Source: Pseudomonas putida
GTDB taxonomy: Bacteria; Pseudomonadota; Gammaproteobacteria; Pseudomonadales; Pseudomonadaceae
NCBI GenBank assembly: GCA_029953615.1
Contig: CP124529.1
Span: forward strand, 1,950,998 to 2,014,997
Direction of reading: 5' to 3'
DNA: 64,000 nucleotides
Shown one piece after another: positions 51,914-61,437 of this stretch. Below the pieces are notes generated by a model. It saw only the letters and a program-made list of their open reading frames with translations. It was not told the DNA's origin and did not search any database. Position numbers and translations under genes: made by a program. Positions within the stretch are counted from its first letter, which is position 1. Each line of letters begins with the position of its first letter.

Positions 51914-52768
51914 TTATTCGCCAGTGGCTACGCCATGAGCGGGATCGTTGATCCACTCGCTCCACGACCCGGCATACAACTTGCCCAGCGGGTACCCCGC
52001 CAACGCCAGGGCAAACAGGTTATGGCAGGCCGTCACCCCTGATCCGCAATACGCCACCAACTGCTCCGGCGCACGCCCGGCCAGTTTTTCGGCAAAGCGC
52101 TGCTTGAGCTGGTCCGCCGGCAGAAAGCGCCCGTCAGCATCCAGATTGTCGGTAAAGGCTGCACACTGCGCCCCCGGAATATGCCCTGCGACTGGGTCGA
52201 TCGGTTCCACTTCGCCACGGAAACGCGGCAAGGCTCGCGCATCGATCAGGGTCAGGTCAGCGCTACCCAGGCGCTTGCCCAGGTGTTCGGCATCGATCAG
52301 CAGCTTGGCGTCCGGCTCACCGCTGAAGGTGCCCTCGCGCTTCGGCGGCGGGTCCAGGCTCAGCGGCAGATGTGCCGCATGCCAGGCTTTCAGGCCACCA
52401 TCGAGAATAGCCACGCCGCTGCGCTTGCCCAGCCAGGCCAGCAGCCACCAGGCGCGGGCGGCGAAGGCGCCTGGGCCGTCGTCGTACAGCACCACCTCGC
52501 TGTCAGCGTCCAGCCCCCACTCCCGCAGTCGCTCGACCAGCCGGCGCGCATCGGGCAACGGGTGGCGCCCTGTGCGGCCCTTGCTCACCGGCCCGCTAAG
52601 GTCGCGCTCGAGGTCGGCAAAATGCGCCCCGGCGATATGACCCTGGGCATAACTGCGTTGGCCATAGTCCACATCCTCGAGGGCAAAGCGGCAGTCGAGG
52701 ATCACCAACTTGGGCGAGCCCAGACGCTCGGCCAACTGCTGCGGGGTGATCAATTGCGCAAGTGGCAT
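51914..52768 (-). CDS. sseA: 3-mercaptopyruvate/thiosulfate sulfurtransferase
   Basis: A 284-residue protein with two rhodanese domains. The C-terminal one holds the catalytic Cys241 in AYCGSGVTAC; the CGSGVTA loop is typical for mercaptopyruvate sulfurtransferases, while thiosulfate-preferring rhodaneses usually have CRxGx(R/T). The N-terminal inactive domain has VILDCRFALEDVDYG and GHIAGAHFADLERDL. AGGAG sits before ATG 52768. Last minus-strand gene before the TetR regulator, with 47 bp between. Confidence 0.92.
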   Translation of the reverse strand: MPLAQLITPQQLAERLGSPKLVILDCRFALEDVDYGQRSYAQGHIAGAHFADLERDLSGPVSKGRTGRHPLPDARRLVERLREWGLDADSEVVLYDDGPGAFAARAWWLLAWLGKRSGVAILDGGLKAWHAAHLPLSLDPPPKREGTFSGEPDAKLLIDAEHLGKRLGSADLTLIDARALPRFRGEVEPIDPVAGHIPGAQCAAFTDNLDADGRFLPADQLKQRFAEKLAGRAPEQLVAYCGSGVTACHNLFALALAGYPLGKLYAGSWSEWINDPAHGVATGE

Positions 52769-52815
52769 GACAATCTCCTGATCGATGGCACTATCGATAG
52801 CACTAAGGCACTGGA

Positions 52816-53481
52816 CTAGTGCTCCAGGGCCTGGTTGAACGGTACATGGAATTCCTGGCACAGAGCGTCCACGGCATTGCGGGCGTTATCGGTGACGAAG
52901 CCGAGCTCCAGCACCAGTACCTGGTAGACGCCACGCTTGAAGGCCTCTTCACCCAGGTGCGCGGAATGCTCTCGCGTCGTGCTGAGAAAACGCACCCAGG
53001 ACGTCAGCACGATCCAGGCATTGATGGTCAGCGATTCGATCTGCGCCGGTGCCATGGCCAGGATGCCCGCCTCGACGAAACCGCGGTAGATCGCCTGGCC
53101 CTGCCGTAGGCAGCGTTCGGAAAAGCGCCGATAACGGGCGGCCAGCTCCGGGTCGCTGTCCAGCAGGTGCTCCAGGTCGCGGTGCAGAAAACGGTAGTTC
53201 CACATCGCCGCCAGCAGGGCCTTGAGGTAGAAGCGCTTGTCCTCCACGGTCGCGGCGCGGCCTTGCGGCGGGCGCAGGAAACTGTCCACCAGCTCTTCGT
53301 ACTGGCTGAACAACAGGGCAATGATCGCCTGCTTGTTGGGAAAGTGGTAATACAGGTTGCCGGGCGAAATCTCCATGTGCGCGGCAATGTGGTTGGTACT
53401 GACGCTGCGTTCGCCCTGCTGGTTGAACAGCTCCAGGCTGTTCTGCACGATGCGCTCTCGGGTCTTCATGCGCGGGGCCAT
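52816..53481 (-). CDS. laoR: TetR-family regulator, LaoR-like
   Basis: A 221-residue TetR protein: MKTRERIVQNSLELFNQQGE and the helix-turn-helix NHIAAHMEISPGNLYYHFPN are clear. The C-terminal ligand domain fits a large hydrophobic ligand. It is divergent from an aldehyde dehydrogenase, Tat protein and GMC oxidoreductase cluster in the same order as laoR-laoC-laoB-laoA of P. aeruginosa, where the regulator responds to long-chain alcohol metabolism. The symbol rests on that synteny and family match, not on alignment. Confidence 0.8.
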   Translation of the reverse strand: MAPRMKTRERIVQNSLELFNQQGERSVSTNHIAAHMEISPGNLYYHFPNKQAIIALLFSQYEELVDSFLRPPQGRAATVEDKRFYLKALLAAMWNYRFLHRDLEHLLDSDPELAARYRRFSERCLRQGQAIYRGFVEAGILAMAPAQIESLTINAWIVLTSWVRFLSTTREHSAHLGEEAFKRGVYQVLVLELGFVTDNARNAVDALCQEFHVPFNQALEH

Positions 53482-53587
53482 GCTCAGCTCCCAGTCTGCG
53501 GGCCTTCATCAAAGGGTCATCTTACGGCGTATTGGCGGTGGAATGCACCGCTCGACAACGCGGAAAAATTCGCACCATCGTACAAAT

Positions 53588-53603
53588 TAGAGTATAGGCT
53601 CTA
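53588..53603. promoter_or_regulatory. Candidate TetR operator
   Basis: Inverted repeat TAGAG-N6-CTCTA lies in the laoR/laoC divergent spacer, 30 bases before the laoC start, and overlaps a possible -10 (TATAGG). Its position would let the TetR protein block laoC transcription. Confidence 0.45.
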
Positions 53604-53632
53604 GGGATTCCCTGCCCGGACTCGAAGCCGCC

Positions 53633-55063
53633 ATGAACTCGCCCAGTGCCTTGCCCCCTGTGCTATCCGACCTCGACCTTGCGGCGACGTTCGCCGCGCA
53701 GCGCCAGGCCTTTGCCGGCAACCCGCTGCCGCCGGCGGCACAGCGGCGCCAATGGCTGAAAAGCCTGCGTGCAGCCCTGCTGGCCGGCCAGGCCGAACTG
53801 ATCGAGGCCATCGGCCAGGACTTTGCAGGGCGCAGCGCCGACGAGACCCTGCTGGCCGAGCTGATGCCCTCGGTGCAAGGCCTGCGCCACGCCGAAAAAC
53901 ACCTGCAGCGCTGGATGCGCGCCAGCCGACGTCGGGTCGGCCTGGCCTTCCAGCCGGCCAGCGCACAGGTGCGCTACCAACCGCTGGGCGTGGTCGGCAT
54001 CATCGTGCCGTGGAACTACCCACTGTTCCTCGCCATCGGCCCGCTGACCTGTGCCCTGGCCGCCGGTAACCGGGTCATGCTCAAGCTCAGCGAAGCCACG
54101 CCCGCCACGGGCCAGGCGCTGAAGCAACTGCTTGAGCGCGTATTCCCCAGCGACCTGGTCAGCGTGGTGCTTGGCGAGGTCGAGGTAGGCCAGGCCTTTG
54201 CCCGCCTGCCGTTCGATCACCTGTTGTTCACCGGCGCCACCAGCGTGGGGCGCCAGGTAATGCTGGCAGCGGCGCACAACCTGACCCCGGTCACCCTGGA
54301 ACTGGGCGGCAAGTCGCCAGCTATCGTTTCGGCCGACGTACCGCTGGACACCGCCGCCGAGCGCATCGCCTTCGGCAAGACCCTCAACGCCGGCCAGACC
54401 TGTGTCGCCCCCGACTACGTGCTGGTGCCGCGCGAGCGGCTGGAGGCCTTCAGCGACGCCTACCAGCGCGCCGTACGCCGGCTGTACCCACGCATCGCCG
54501 ACAACCCCGACTACACCGCCATCATCAATCAGCGTCAACTGCAGCGCTTGCAGCACCTGCTGGACGACGCCCGCGCCAAAGGTGCGCAGGTGCTGGACCT
54601 GTACCCTGGTGAAACCCGCCAGGGCCGACGTTTGCCACCACACCTGCTGCTGCGGGTGAACGACGGCATGCAGGTGATGCAGGACGAAATCTTCGGCCCG
54701 CTACTGCCGCTGGTGCCCTACGACAGCCTCGAGCAGGCACTGGCCTACATCAACCAGCGCCCGCGCCCTCTGGCGCTGTACTACTTCGGCTATGACCGCG
54801 CCGCCCAGGAGCAGGTGCTGCGCCACACCCACTCCGGCGGAGTATGCCTGAACGACACCCTGCTGCACGTGGCGCAGGACGACTTGCCGTTCGGCGGCAT
54901 CGGCCCTTCAGGCATGGGCCATTACCATGGCCATGACGGCTTCCTGACCTTCAGCAAGGCCAAGGCGGTGCTGGCCAAACAACGCTTCAACGCTGCCCGG
55001 CTGATCTACCCGCCTTATGGCAAAGCCCTGCAGCGCCTGGTCTTCAAGCTTTTCATCCGTTGA
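53633..55063 (+). CDS. laoC: Aldehyde dehydrogenase, LaoC/coniferyl-aldehyde-dehydrogenase type
   Basis: A 476-residue NAD(P)-dependent aldehyde dehydrogenase. The general base Glu223 is in LELGGKSPAI and the nucleophile Cys257 in NAGQTCVAPDYVL; PWNYPLFL and the Rossmann GATSVGRQVM are present. The C-terminus is a basic hydrophobic tail (YPPYGKALQRLVFKLFIR), as in membrane-associated fatty-aldehyde dehydrogenases. Automatic annotation often calls relatives CalB. The neighbourhood points to oxidation of long-chain aldehydes from the GMC enzyme downstream (inference). Confidence 0.88.
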   Translation: MNSPSALPPVLSDLDLAATFAAQRQAFAGNPLPPAAQRRQWLKSLRAALLAGQAELIEAIGQDFAGRSADETLLAELMPSVQGLRHAEKHLQRWMRASRRRVGLAFQPASAQVRYQPLGVVGIIVPWNYPLFLAIGPLTCALAAGNRVMLKLSEATPATGQALKQLLERVFPSDLVSVVLGEVEVGQAFARLPFDHLLFTGATSVGRQVMLAAAHNLTPVTLELGGKSPAIVSADVPLDTAAERIAFGKTLNAGQTCVAPDYVLVPRERLEAFSDAYQRAVRRLYPRIADNPDYTAIINQRQLQRLQHLLDDARAKGAQVLDLYPGETRQGRRLPPHLLLRVNDGMQVMQDEIFGPLLPLVPYDSLEQALAYINQRPRPLALYYFGYDRAAQEQVLRHTHSGGVCLNDTLLHVAQDDLPFGGIGPSGMGHYHGHDGFLTFSKAKAVLAKQRFNAARLIYPPYGKALQRLVFKLFIR

Positions 55064-55073
55064 GGGCCGCCCC

Positions 55074-55559
55074 ATGCACCGCCGAGACCTGCTGCGTTTC
55101 AGCCTTGGCGCCAGCGTCTTCCTGGCCGGCACCAGCCTGGTCGGCTGCAGCGCACAAACCGTCGCGACGGGCTACCAGGTATTGCGTGACGACGACCTGC
55201 CGTTGCTGCGCGCGCTGATCCCGGTGGTACTGGCCGGCACGCAGGCCGCCGAGACACTGGTGCTGCATAGCCTCGACCACAAGCTGGCGGCGCTGTCGCC
55301 AGAAATGCTCAAACTCACCCAGCAGTTGTTCGACGTGCTCAATCTGCCGCTCACCCGTGGTCCCCTGACCGGCGTCTGGGGCACCTGGGAGCAAGCCGGC
55401 GCCGCGCAGGTCACCGCCTTCCTGCAACGTTGGCGGGACAGCTCGCTTGACCTGCTGCGCATGGGCCACGCCTCGCTGCTGCAGTTGCTGCAGATGGCCT
55501 GGTACGAACGCCCCGAATCCTGGGCCGCCTGCGGTTACCCGGGGCCACCGAAAATCTGA
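55074..55559 (+). CDS. laoB: Tat-exported small protein, LaoB-like
   Basis: A 161-residue protein with the twin-arginine signal MHRRDLLRFSLGASVFLAGT, directly followed by a lipobox-like LVGCS, so it may be a Tat lipoprotein. The rest is helical. Small Tat proteins of this kind accompany GMC dehydrogenases and carry the cofactor-loaded partner across the membrane, as in gluconate dehydrogenase. That would place the GMC enzyme in the periplasm or at the membrane. It starts 10 bases after laoC; 20 bases to laoA. Confidence 0.78.
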   Translation: MHRRDLLRFSLGASVFLAGTSLVGCSAQTVATGYQVLRDDDLPLLRALIPVVLAGTQAAETLVLHSLDHKLAALSPEMLKLTQQLFDVLNLPLTRGPLTGVWGTWEQAGAAQVTAFLQRWRDSSLDLLRMGHASLLQLLQMAWYERPESWAACGYPGPPKI

Positions 55560-55579
55560 AAACGACAAGAGCAGCGCCA

Positions 55580-57179
55580 ATGCCTGTACCCGACCCCTTT
55601 CGCCAAGGCCTGGAACGCGGCTGGATCACCTACGACGCGTCGCGCCTGGAGCACGATCTCACGCTGGAAGCCGATGTGGCCGTAATCGGCAGTGGTGCCG
55701 GTGGCGCTACCAGCGCACAGATACTCAGCACTGCCGGCTTCAAGGTGCTGCTGATCGAAGAAGGCCCGCTGAAGACCAGCAGCGATTTCCACCTGCTGGA
55801 AAACGAAGCCTATGCCAGCCTGTACCAGGAAGGTCTGGGCCGCATGAGCAAGGACGGCGCCATCACCATCCTCCAGGGCCGTGCCGTGGGCGGCACCACG
55901 CTGGTCAACTGGACCTCAAGCTTTCGCACGCCGCCACAAACCCTGGCGCACTGGGCTGCAGCCCACAACGTGACCGGCCTGGGCGAGGCGCAATTGCGCC
56001 CCTGGTTCGAACGCATCGAACAGGAACTGGGCATCACTCCCTGGGCCCTGCCACCAAATGCCAACAACGACGTGCTGCGCCGTGGCTGCGAACAACTGGG
56101 CTACCACTGGGCAGTGATCCCGCGCAACGTGCGCGGCTGCTGGAACCTGGGTTACTGCGGCATGGGCTGCCCGGTGAATGCCAAGCAATCGATGCTGGTC
56201 ACGCGTATTCCCGCCACCCTCGAACAGGGCGGCGAGTTGCTGTACCTGGCTCGGGCCGAGCGCTTCGAACACAACGGCGAGCGCATCCAGGGCCTATCAT
56301 GCCAGGCCCTGGATAGCCAGGGCATACACGCCACAGGCCGGCAGGTCCGCGTTCGCGCGCGTCACTACATCCTTGCCGGTGGCGGCATCAACAGCCCGGC
56401 CCTGCTGCTGCGTTCCGACGCGCCCGACCCGCATGGACGCCTTGGCAAACGGACCTTCCTGCACCTGGTCAACTTCAGCGCAGCACGCTTCAACGACCGT
56501 ATCGACCCCTACTACGGCGCCCCGCAGTCCATCTACAGTGACCACTTCCAGTGGCAAGGCGGCAGCGACGGCCCGGTGGGCTACAAGCTGGAGGTACCTC
56601 CGCTGCACCCGGCCCTGGCCAGCACGCTGCTGGGCGGGCATGGCCACGAGAATGCCCGGCGCATGGCCGAGCTGCCGCATACCCACGTGATGCTGGCGTT
56701 GCTGCGTGACGGCTTCCACCCGCAAAGCCTGGGCGGTGCCGTGGAGTTGCGCGGCGATGGCTCACCGGTGCTCGATTACCCGGTCACCGACTACCTGCGC
56801 GACGGCCTGCGCCGCGCCTACCGCAGCATGGCGCAAATCCAGTTTGCGGCCGGCGCCACCCAGGTTACCCCCGTGCACAGCGACGCCAGCGCCGCGTCCA
56901 GCCTGGAACAGGCCTTGGCCATGATCGGCACGTTGCGCCTGGAGCCGTTCCGCACGCGCCTGGGACAGCGCCCATGTGATGGGTGGCTGCGCCCTCGGCG
57001 ACGACCCGCGCCAGGCGGTGTGCGACAGCCTGGGCCGTCATCACCAGCTGGAAAACCTGTCGGTTCACGACGGTTCGCTGTTCCCCACCAGCATCGGCGC
57101 CAACCCGCAACTGTCGGTATATGCCATCAGTGCCAGGCTCACCGAAGCACTGGTCGCCCGCCTGGCACGCAGCGCATGA
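55580..57179 (+). pseudogene. laoA: GMC-family alcohol dehydrogenase, LaoA-like, frame broken by one extra base
   Basis: An FAD-dependent GMC oxidoreductase. The dinucleotide motif is VIGSGAGGATSAQ (36-48), GRAVGGTTLVNW follows, and CGMGCPVNAKQSMLVT is typical of long-chain alcohol oxidases. At about 56964-56966 the frame shifts: after LEPFRTRLG the correct continuation AHVMGGCALGDDPRQAVCDS with the catalytic H...LSVHDGSLFPTSIGANPQLS is in the next frame, ending ARLARSA. Removing one A gives 532 residues. As written, the protein would end in 100 unrelated residues and lack the active-site His/Asn region. Oxidation of long-chain alcohols is inferred from the LaoABCR match. Confidence 0.85.
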
Positions 57180-57225
57180 CAAGCAACAGGGCCCCTGTCT
57201 ATAGTGCCATCAGCCGGCCGCATGA

Positions 57226-57771
<546 letters not shown>

Positions 57772-57861
57772 TCTTTGGCAGCTGATCATCGCGCCCGCGT
57801 GCACTGCGGGCGCGAATGCGGCACAATTGTGCCCACTGCGTTGAACATGCCCGGGCGCTGA

Positions 57862-58131
<270 letters not shown>

Positions 58132-58148
58132 ACCCACAGGCCTGCGCG

Positions 58149-58273
58149 GTCCCTGTAGGAGCGGCCTTGTGTCGCGATGGGCCGCGCAGCGGCCCTGGCG
58201 ATTTCTGCGGCGAAGCTGAAATTTTGGGGGCGCTTCGCACCCCTTCGCGACACAAGGCCGCTCCTACAGGGGA
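58149..58273. repeat. REP pair, family B, long spacer
   Basis: Inverted family B units (CCTGTAGGAGCGGCCTTGTG and its reverse complement) enclose a 60-base spacer with GGGCCGCGCAGCGGCCC and GGGGGCGCTTCGCACCCC, between convergent fdx and mutM. Confidence 0.9.
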
Positions 58274-58292
58274 CAGCAATCGCCTGTAAGCC

Positions 58293-59105
58293 TCAGCGCT
58301 GACAGCGCGGGCAATACACACTCGCCCGTTGCCCCAGCTTCACCTCGCGCAACTCCGTGCCACATACCTTGCACGGCTGCCCGCCCCGCCCGTACACGAA
58401 CAATTCCTGCTGGAAGTACCCCGGCTGCCCGTCGCCGCCGATGAAGTCGCGTAGCGTGGTGCCACCCTGCTCGATCGCCGCCGCCAGCACACGCTTGATC
58501 TCGATCGCCAGCTTCAGGTAGCGCGCCCGGGAAATCCCGCCCGCTGCCCGACGAGGATCGATGCCGGCGGCAAACAGCGCCTCGGTGGCGTAGATGTTGC
58601 CCACCCCCACCACGACCGCGTTGTCCATGATGAACGGCTTGACCGCCATCGACCGCCCACGGGACAGCTGGAACAGCCGCTCACCGTCGAACAGGTCGGT
58701 CAGTGGCTCCGGCCCCAGGCGCAACAGCAGTTCATGGTTGTGCGGGTCCAGGCTCCACAGCATCGCGCCAAAGCGGCGCGGGTCGGTGTAGCGCAGCATC
58801 AACCCCGACTCCAGCTCGATATCCACGTGCTCATGCCTGGCCGCCGGCAAACCCAGCTCGACCAGGCGCAGGTTGCCCGACATGCCCAGGTGACTGATCA
58901 GGGTACCGACCTCGGCGTTGATCAACAGGTACTTGGCACGCCGCTCGACATTGACGATGCGCTGCCCTGACAGGCGCACATCCAGGTCTTCCGGAACCGG
59001 CCAGCGCAGGCGCCGGTCACGCACCACCACCCGGCTGACACGCTGGCCTTCCAGATGAGGCGCAATACCGCGCCGGGTGGTTTCTACTTCTGGCAATTCC
59101 GGCAT
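58293..59105 (-). CDS. mutM: Formamidopyrimidine-DNA glycosylase
   Basis: A 270-residue DNA glycosylase/AP lyase removing 8-oxoguanine. The catalytic Pro2 and Glu3 open the chain ([14 protein letters not shown]), the helix-two-turn-helix is [14 protein letters not shown], and the zinc finger is formed by CKVCG and CPRC at the C-terminus. It starts three bases after the HDOD gene stop, so both are co-transcribed. Confidence 0.97.
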   Translation of the reverse strand: MPELPEVETTRRGIAPHLEGQRVSRVVVRDRRLRWPVPEDLDVRLSGQRIVNVERRAKYLLINAEVGTLISHLGMSGNLRLVELGLPAARHEHVDIELESGLMLRYTDPRRFGAMLWSLDPHNHELLLRLGPEPLTDLFDGERLFQLSRGRSMAVKPFIMDNAVVVGVGNIYATEALFAAGIDPRRAAGGISRARYLKLAIEIKRVLAAAIEQGGTTLRDFIGGDGQPGYFQQELFVYGRGGQPCKVCGTELREVKLGQRASVYCPRCQR

Positions 59106-59108
59106 GTA

Positions 59109-59975
59109 TCAGTGCCCGCCCAACTCGCGAATGTTCTGCTTGAGGTTTTCGAAATCGTATTCCGACAAACCAATGTAATCGAGCACCAGCGGGCCGACCA
59201 CATTCCATTCGTGGTCCACGGCCTGGTTGCCCAGTACCCGGTAGGAGGCGCAGATGTGCTCGGCCATTTTCAGTACCGCCAGCAGGTTTTTCAGCTGGGT
59301 ATTGCGCGAGCTCTCGTCGCGGAACACCGCCAGGGCATTGTGGTGGTTGGCGATGGCCGCGCTCAGGTGCTCCGGCAAGCGCCAGGACTTGGCGGTGAAA
59401 TAGCCGACTACCGAATGGTTGGTGTTGAACGCGTGGTTTTCGGTGTCGACCACGCGGGTCTCCTCGTCGGCCTTGGCATAGGCCTCCTCCAGCACCTCCA
59501 TGTAATCGGGGAAGCGCTTGAGCATCAGCGGCACGCCACAGTCATGGAACAGGCCCAGGGTATAAGCTTCGTCCGCCGGCTGGATGCCGGTGCGCTTGGC
59601 CAGGGTCAGGCAGGTCATCGCCACGTCCTGGGCAGTGTCCCAGAAGCGGTTGAGGGTAACGATGGTTTCGTCGGTCATCTCGCCCTTGATCGACTGGGCG
59701 TTGATCAGGTTGATGATCGAACGGCTGCCCAGCAGGTTCACCGCGCGCTGGATCGAGCCGATCTTGTTGGAAAGGCCGAAATGCGGGGAGTTGACCAGCT
59801 TGAGCAAGGCGCCCGAGAGGCCCGGGTCCTGCGAAATCAGCTTGGCGATGGTTTCCAGGTCCGGGTCTGGCATGTACTGCTCGAACTGCAGATCGACCAT
59901 GATCTGCGGTTGCGGCGGAATGGTGATGCCTTGCAAGGCTTGCTGGATCTGTTCGGCGCTGAGTTCTTGGGACAT
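59109..59975 (-). CDS. HDOD-domain protein
   Basis: A 288-residue HDOD protein. The domain runs from about IPPQPQIMVDLQFEQYMPD to residue 200, including LISQDPGLSGALLKLVNSPH and IGSIQRAVNLLGSRSIINL; the HD phosphohydrolase metal residues are not clearly kept. HDOD proteins are signalling adaptors, often in motility or surface responses; the role here is unknown. First gene of an HDOD-mutM pair, divergent from rlmI. Confidence 0.88.
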   Translation of the reverse strand: MSQELSAEQIQQALQGITIPPQPQIMVDLQFEQYMPDPDLETIAKLISQDPGLSGALLKLVNSPHFGLSNKIGSIQRAVNLLGSRSIINLINAQSIKGEMTDETIVTLNRFWDTAQDVAMTCLTLAKRTGIQPADEAYTLGLFHDCGVPLMLKRFPDYMEVLEEAYAKADEETRVVDTENHAFNTNHSVVGYFTAKSWRLPEHLSAAIANHHNALAVFRDESSRNTQLKNLLAVLKMAEHICASYRVLGNQAVDHEWNVVGPLVLDYIGLSEYDFENLKQNIRELGGH

Positions 59976-60069
59976 ACGTACACACTCGTTTGGGACCGGC
60001 GATTCTAACCCTCCAGGTGCTCGCCGTCACAGGCCTGCACCGCTAAAGGCGAAAGCACAGCAGACACGT

Positions 60070-60075
60070 TATAAT
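60070..60075 (+). promoter_or_regulatory. Consensus -10 element of rlmI
   Basis: Perfect TATAAT 32 bases before the rlmI ATG in the HDOD/rlmI divergent spacer; no clear -35 is visible. Confidence 0.5.
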
Positions 60076-60101
60076 CCCGCTCTTTTTCCCGGAGCGACGT
60101 C

Positions 60102-61298
60102 ATGTCCCTGCCAAGCCTTCGCCTCAAAGCCAATGCCGACCGCCGCCTGCGCGCCGGCCACCTGTGGGTCTACAGCAACGAAGTCGACGTCACCGCGACC
60201 CCGCTGCAAGGCTTCCAGGCCGGCCAGCAGGCCGTTCTCGAGGCGGCCAACGGCAAGCCACTGGGTATCGTTGCACTGAGCCCGAACAACCTGATCTGCG
60301 CCCGCCTGCTGTCGCGCGACGCCAAGCTGCCGCTGGACAAGTCGCTGCTGGTGCACCGCCTGAACGTTGCCCTGTCGCTGCGTCAGCGCCTGTTCGACCA
60401 ACCGTGCTACCGCCTGGTCTATGGCGACTCCGACCTGCTGCCAGGTCTGGTGGTCGATCGTTTCTTCGACATCCTCGTGGTGCAATTGGCCTCGGCCACC
60501 ATGGAAGCGCACAAGGACGACGTGATTGCAGCCCTGGTACAGGTGCTCAAGCCAAGCGGCATTCTGTTCAAGAACGACTCCTCTGCACGTGATGCCGAAG
60601 GCCTGCAGCGCTATGTCGAGACCGTGTACGGCGAAGTGCCGGACTGGGTGCCGCTGGAAGAGAACGGCGTCAGGTTCGAAGCCCCGGTACGCGAAGGCCA
60701 GAAGACCGGCTGGTTCTACGACCACCGCATGAACCGTGCACGCCTGGCACCGTACGTGAAAGGCAAGCGCGTGCTCGACCTGTTCAGCTATATCGGTGGC
60801 TGGGGTGTGCAGGCCGGTGCCTTCGGCGCCAGCGAAGTGTTCTGCGTCGACGCCTCGGGCTTTGCCCTGGACGGCGTGGAACGTAATGCGGCCCTGAACG
60901 GCATCAGCGAGAAGCTGACCTGCATCGAAGGCGATGTGTTCGAGGCCCTGCGCGAACTCAAAGCCGCCGAAGAGCGCTTCGACGTGATCATTGCCGACCC
61001 ACCCGCCTTCATCAAGCGCAAGAAAGACCTGAAAAACGGCGAAGCGGCCTACCGCCGCCTGAACGAGCAGGCCATGCGCATGCTGACCAAGGACGGCATC
61101 CTGGTCAGTGCCTCGTGCTCCATGCACCTGCCCGAGGACGACCTGCACAACATCCTGCTCACCAGCGCCCGCCATCTGGACCGCAACCTGCAGTTGCTCG
61201 AACGCGGCGGCCAAGGCCCGGACCACCCGGTGCACCCGGCCATCGCCGAAACCCGCTACATCAAGAGCATCACCTGCCGGTTGCTGCCAAACAGCTGA
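60102..61298 (+). CDS. rlmI: 23S rRNA (cytosine1962-C5)-methyltransferase
   Basis: A 398-residue protein with an N-terminal PUA domain (LRLKANADRRLRAGHLWVYS) and a class I SAM domain: VLDLFSYIGGWGVQAGAFGA, VIIADPPAFIKRKKD (motif IV) and the catalytic cysteine in VSASCSMHLPEDD. It methylates C1962 of 23S rRNA. ATG 60102 follows GGAGCGACGTC. Confidence 0.94.
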   Translation: MSLPSLRLKANADRRLRAGHLWVYSNEVDVTATPLQGFQAGQQAVLEAANGKPLGIVALSPNNLICARLLSRDAKLPLDKSLLVHRLNVALSLRQRLFDQPCYRLVYGDSDLLPGLVVDRFFDILVVQLASATMEAHKDDVIAALVQVLKPSGILFKNDSSARDAEGLQRYVETVYGEVPDWVPLEENGVRFEAPVREGQKTGWFYDHRMNRARLAPYVKGKRVLDLFSYIGGWGVQAGAFGASEVFCVDASGFALDGVERNAALNGISEKLTCIEGDVFEALRELKAAEERFDVIIADPPAFIKRKKDLKNGEAAYRRLNEQAMRMLTKDGILVSASCSMHLPEDDLHNILLTSARHLDRNLQLLERGGQGPDHPVHPAIAETRYIKSITCRLLPNS

Positions 61299-61317
61299 CC
61301 GATATCCAGACGGCTTG

Positions 61318-61425
61318 CACCGGCCCCATCGCCGGCAAGCCAGCTCCCGCAGGATCACCACAGCCCTCGAGACCTGTGCAGTACCTGTGGAGCTGGCTTG
61401 CCGGCGATGAGGCCGGTGAAACCGG
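61318..61425. repeat. REP pair, family C
   Basis: A third REP family: GGCCCCATCGCCGGCAAGCC and its inverted counterpart GGCTTGCCGGCGATGAGGCC, separated by about 60 bases including ACCTGTGCAGTACCTGTGG. The core GCCGGCAAGCCAGCTCC differs from families A and B but has the same layout. Confidence 0.88.
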
Positions 61426-61437
61426 CACGAGACAGCG

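Noticed and set aside
57791-57813. Hairpin GCGCCCGC/GCGGGCGC as terminator of coaD
   Set aside because: The stem is perfect but no T tract follows, so it is only mentioned with the ferredoxin gene.
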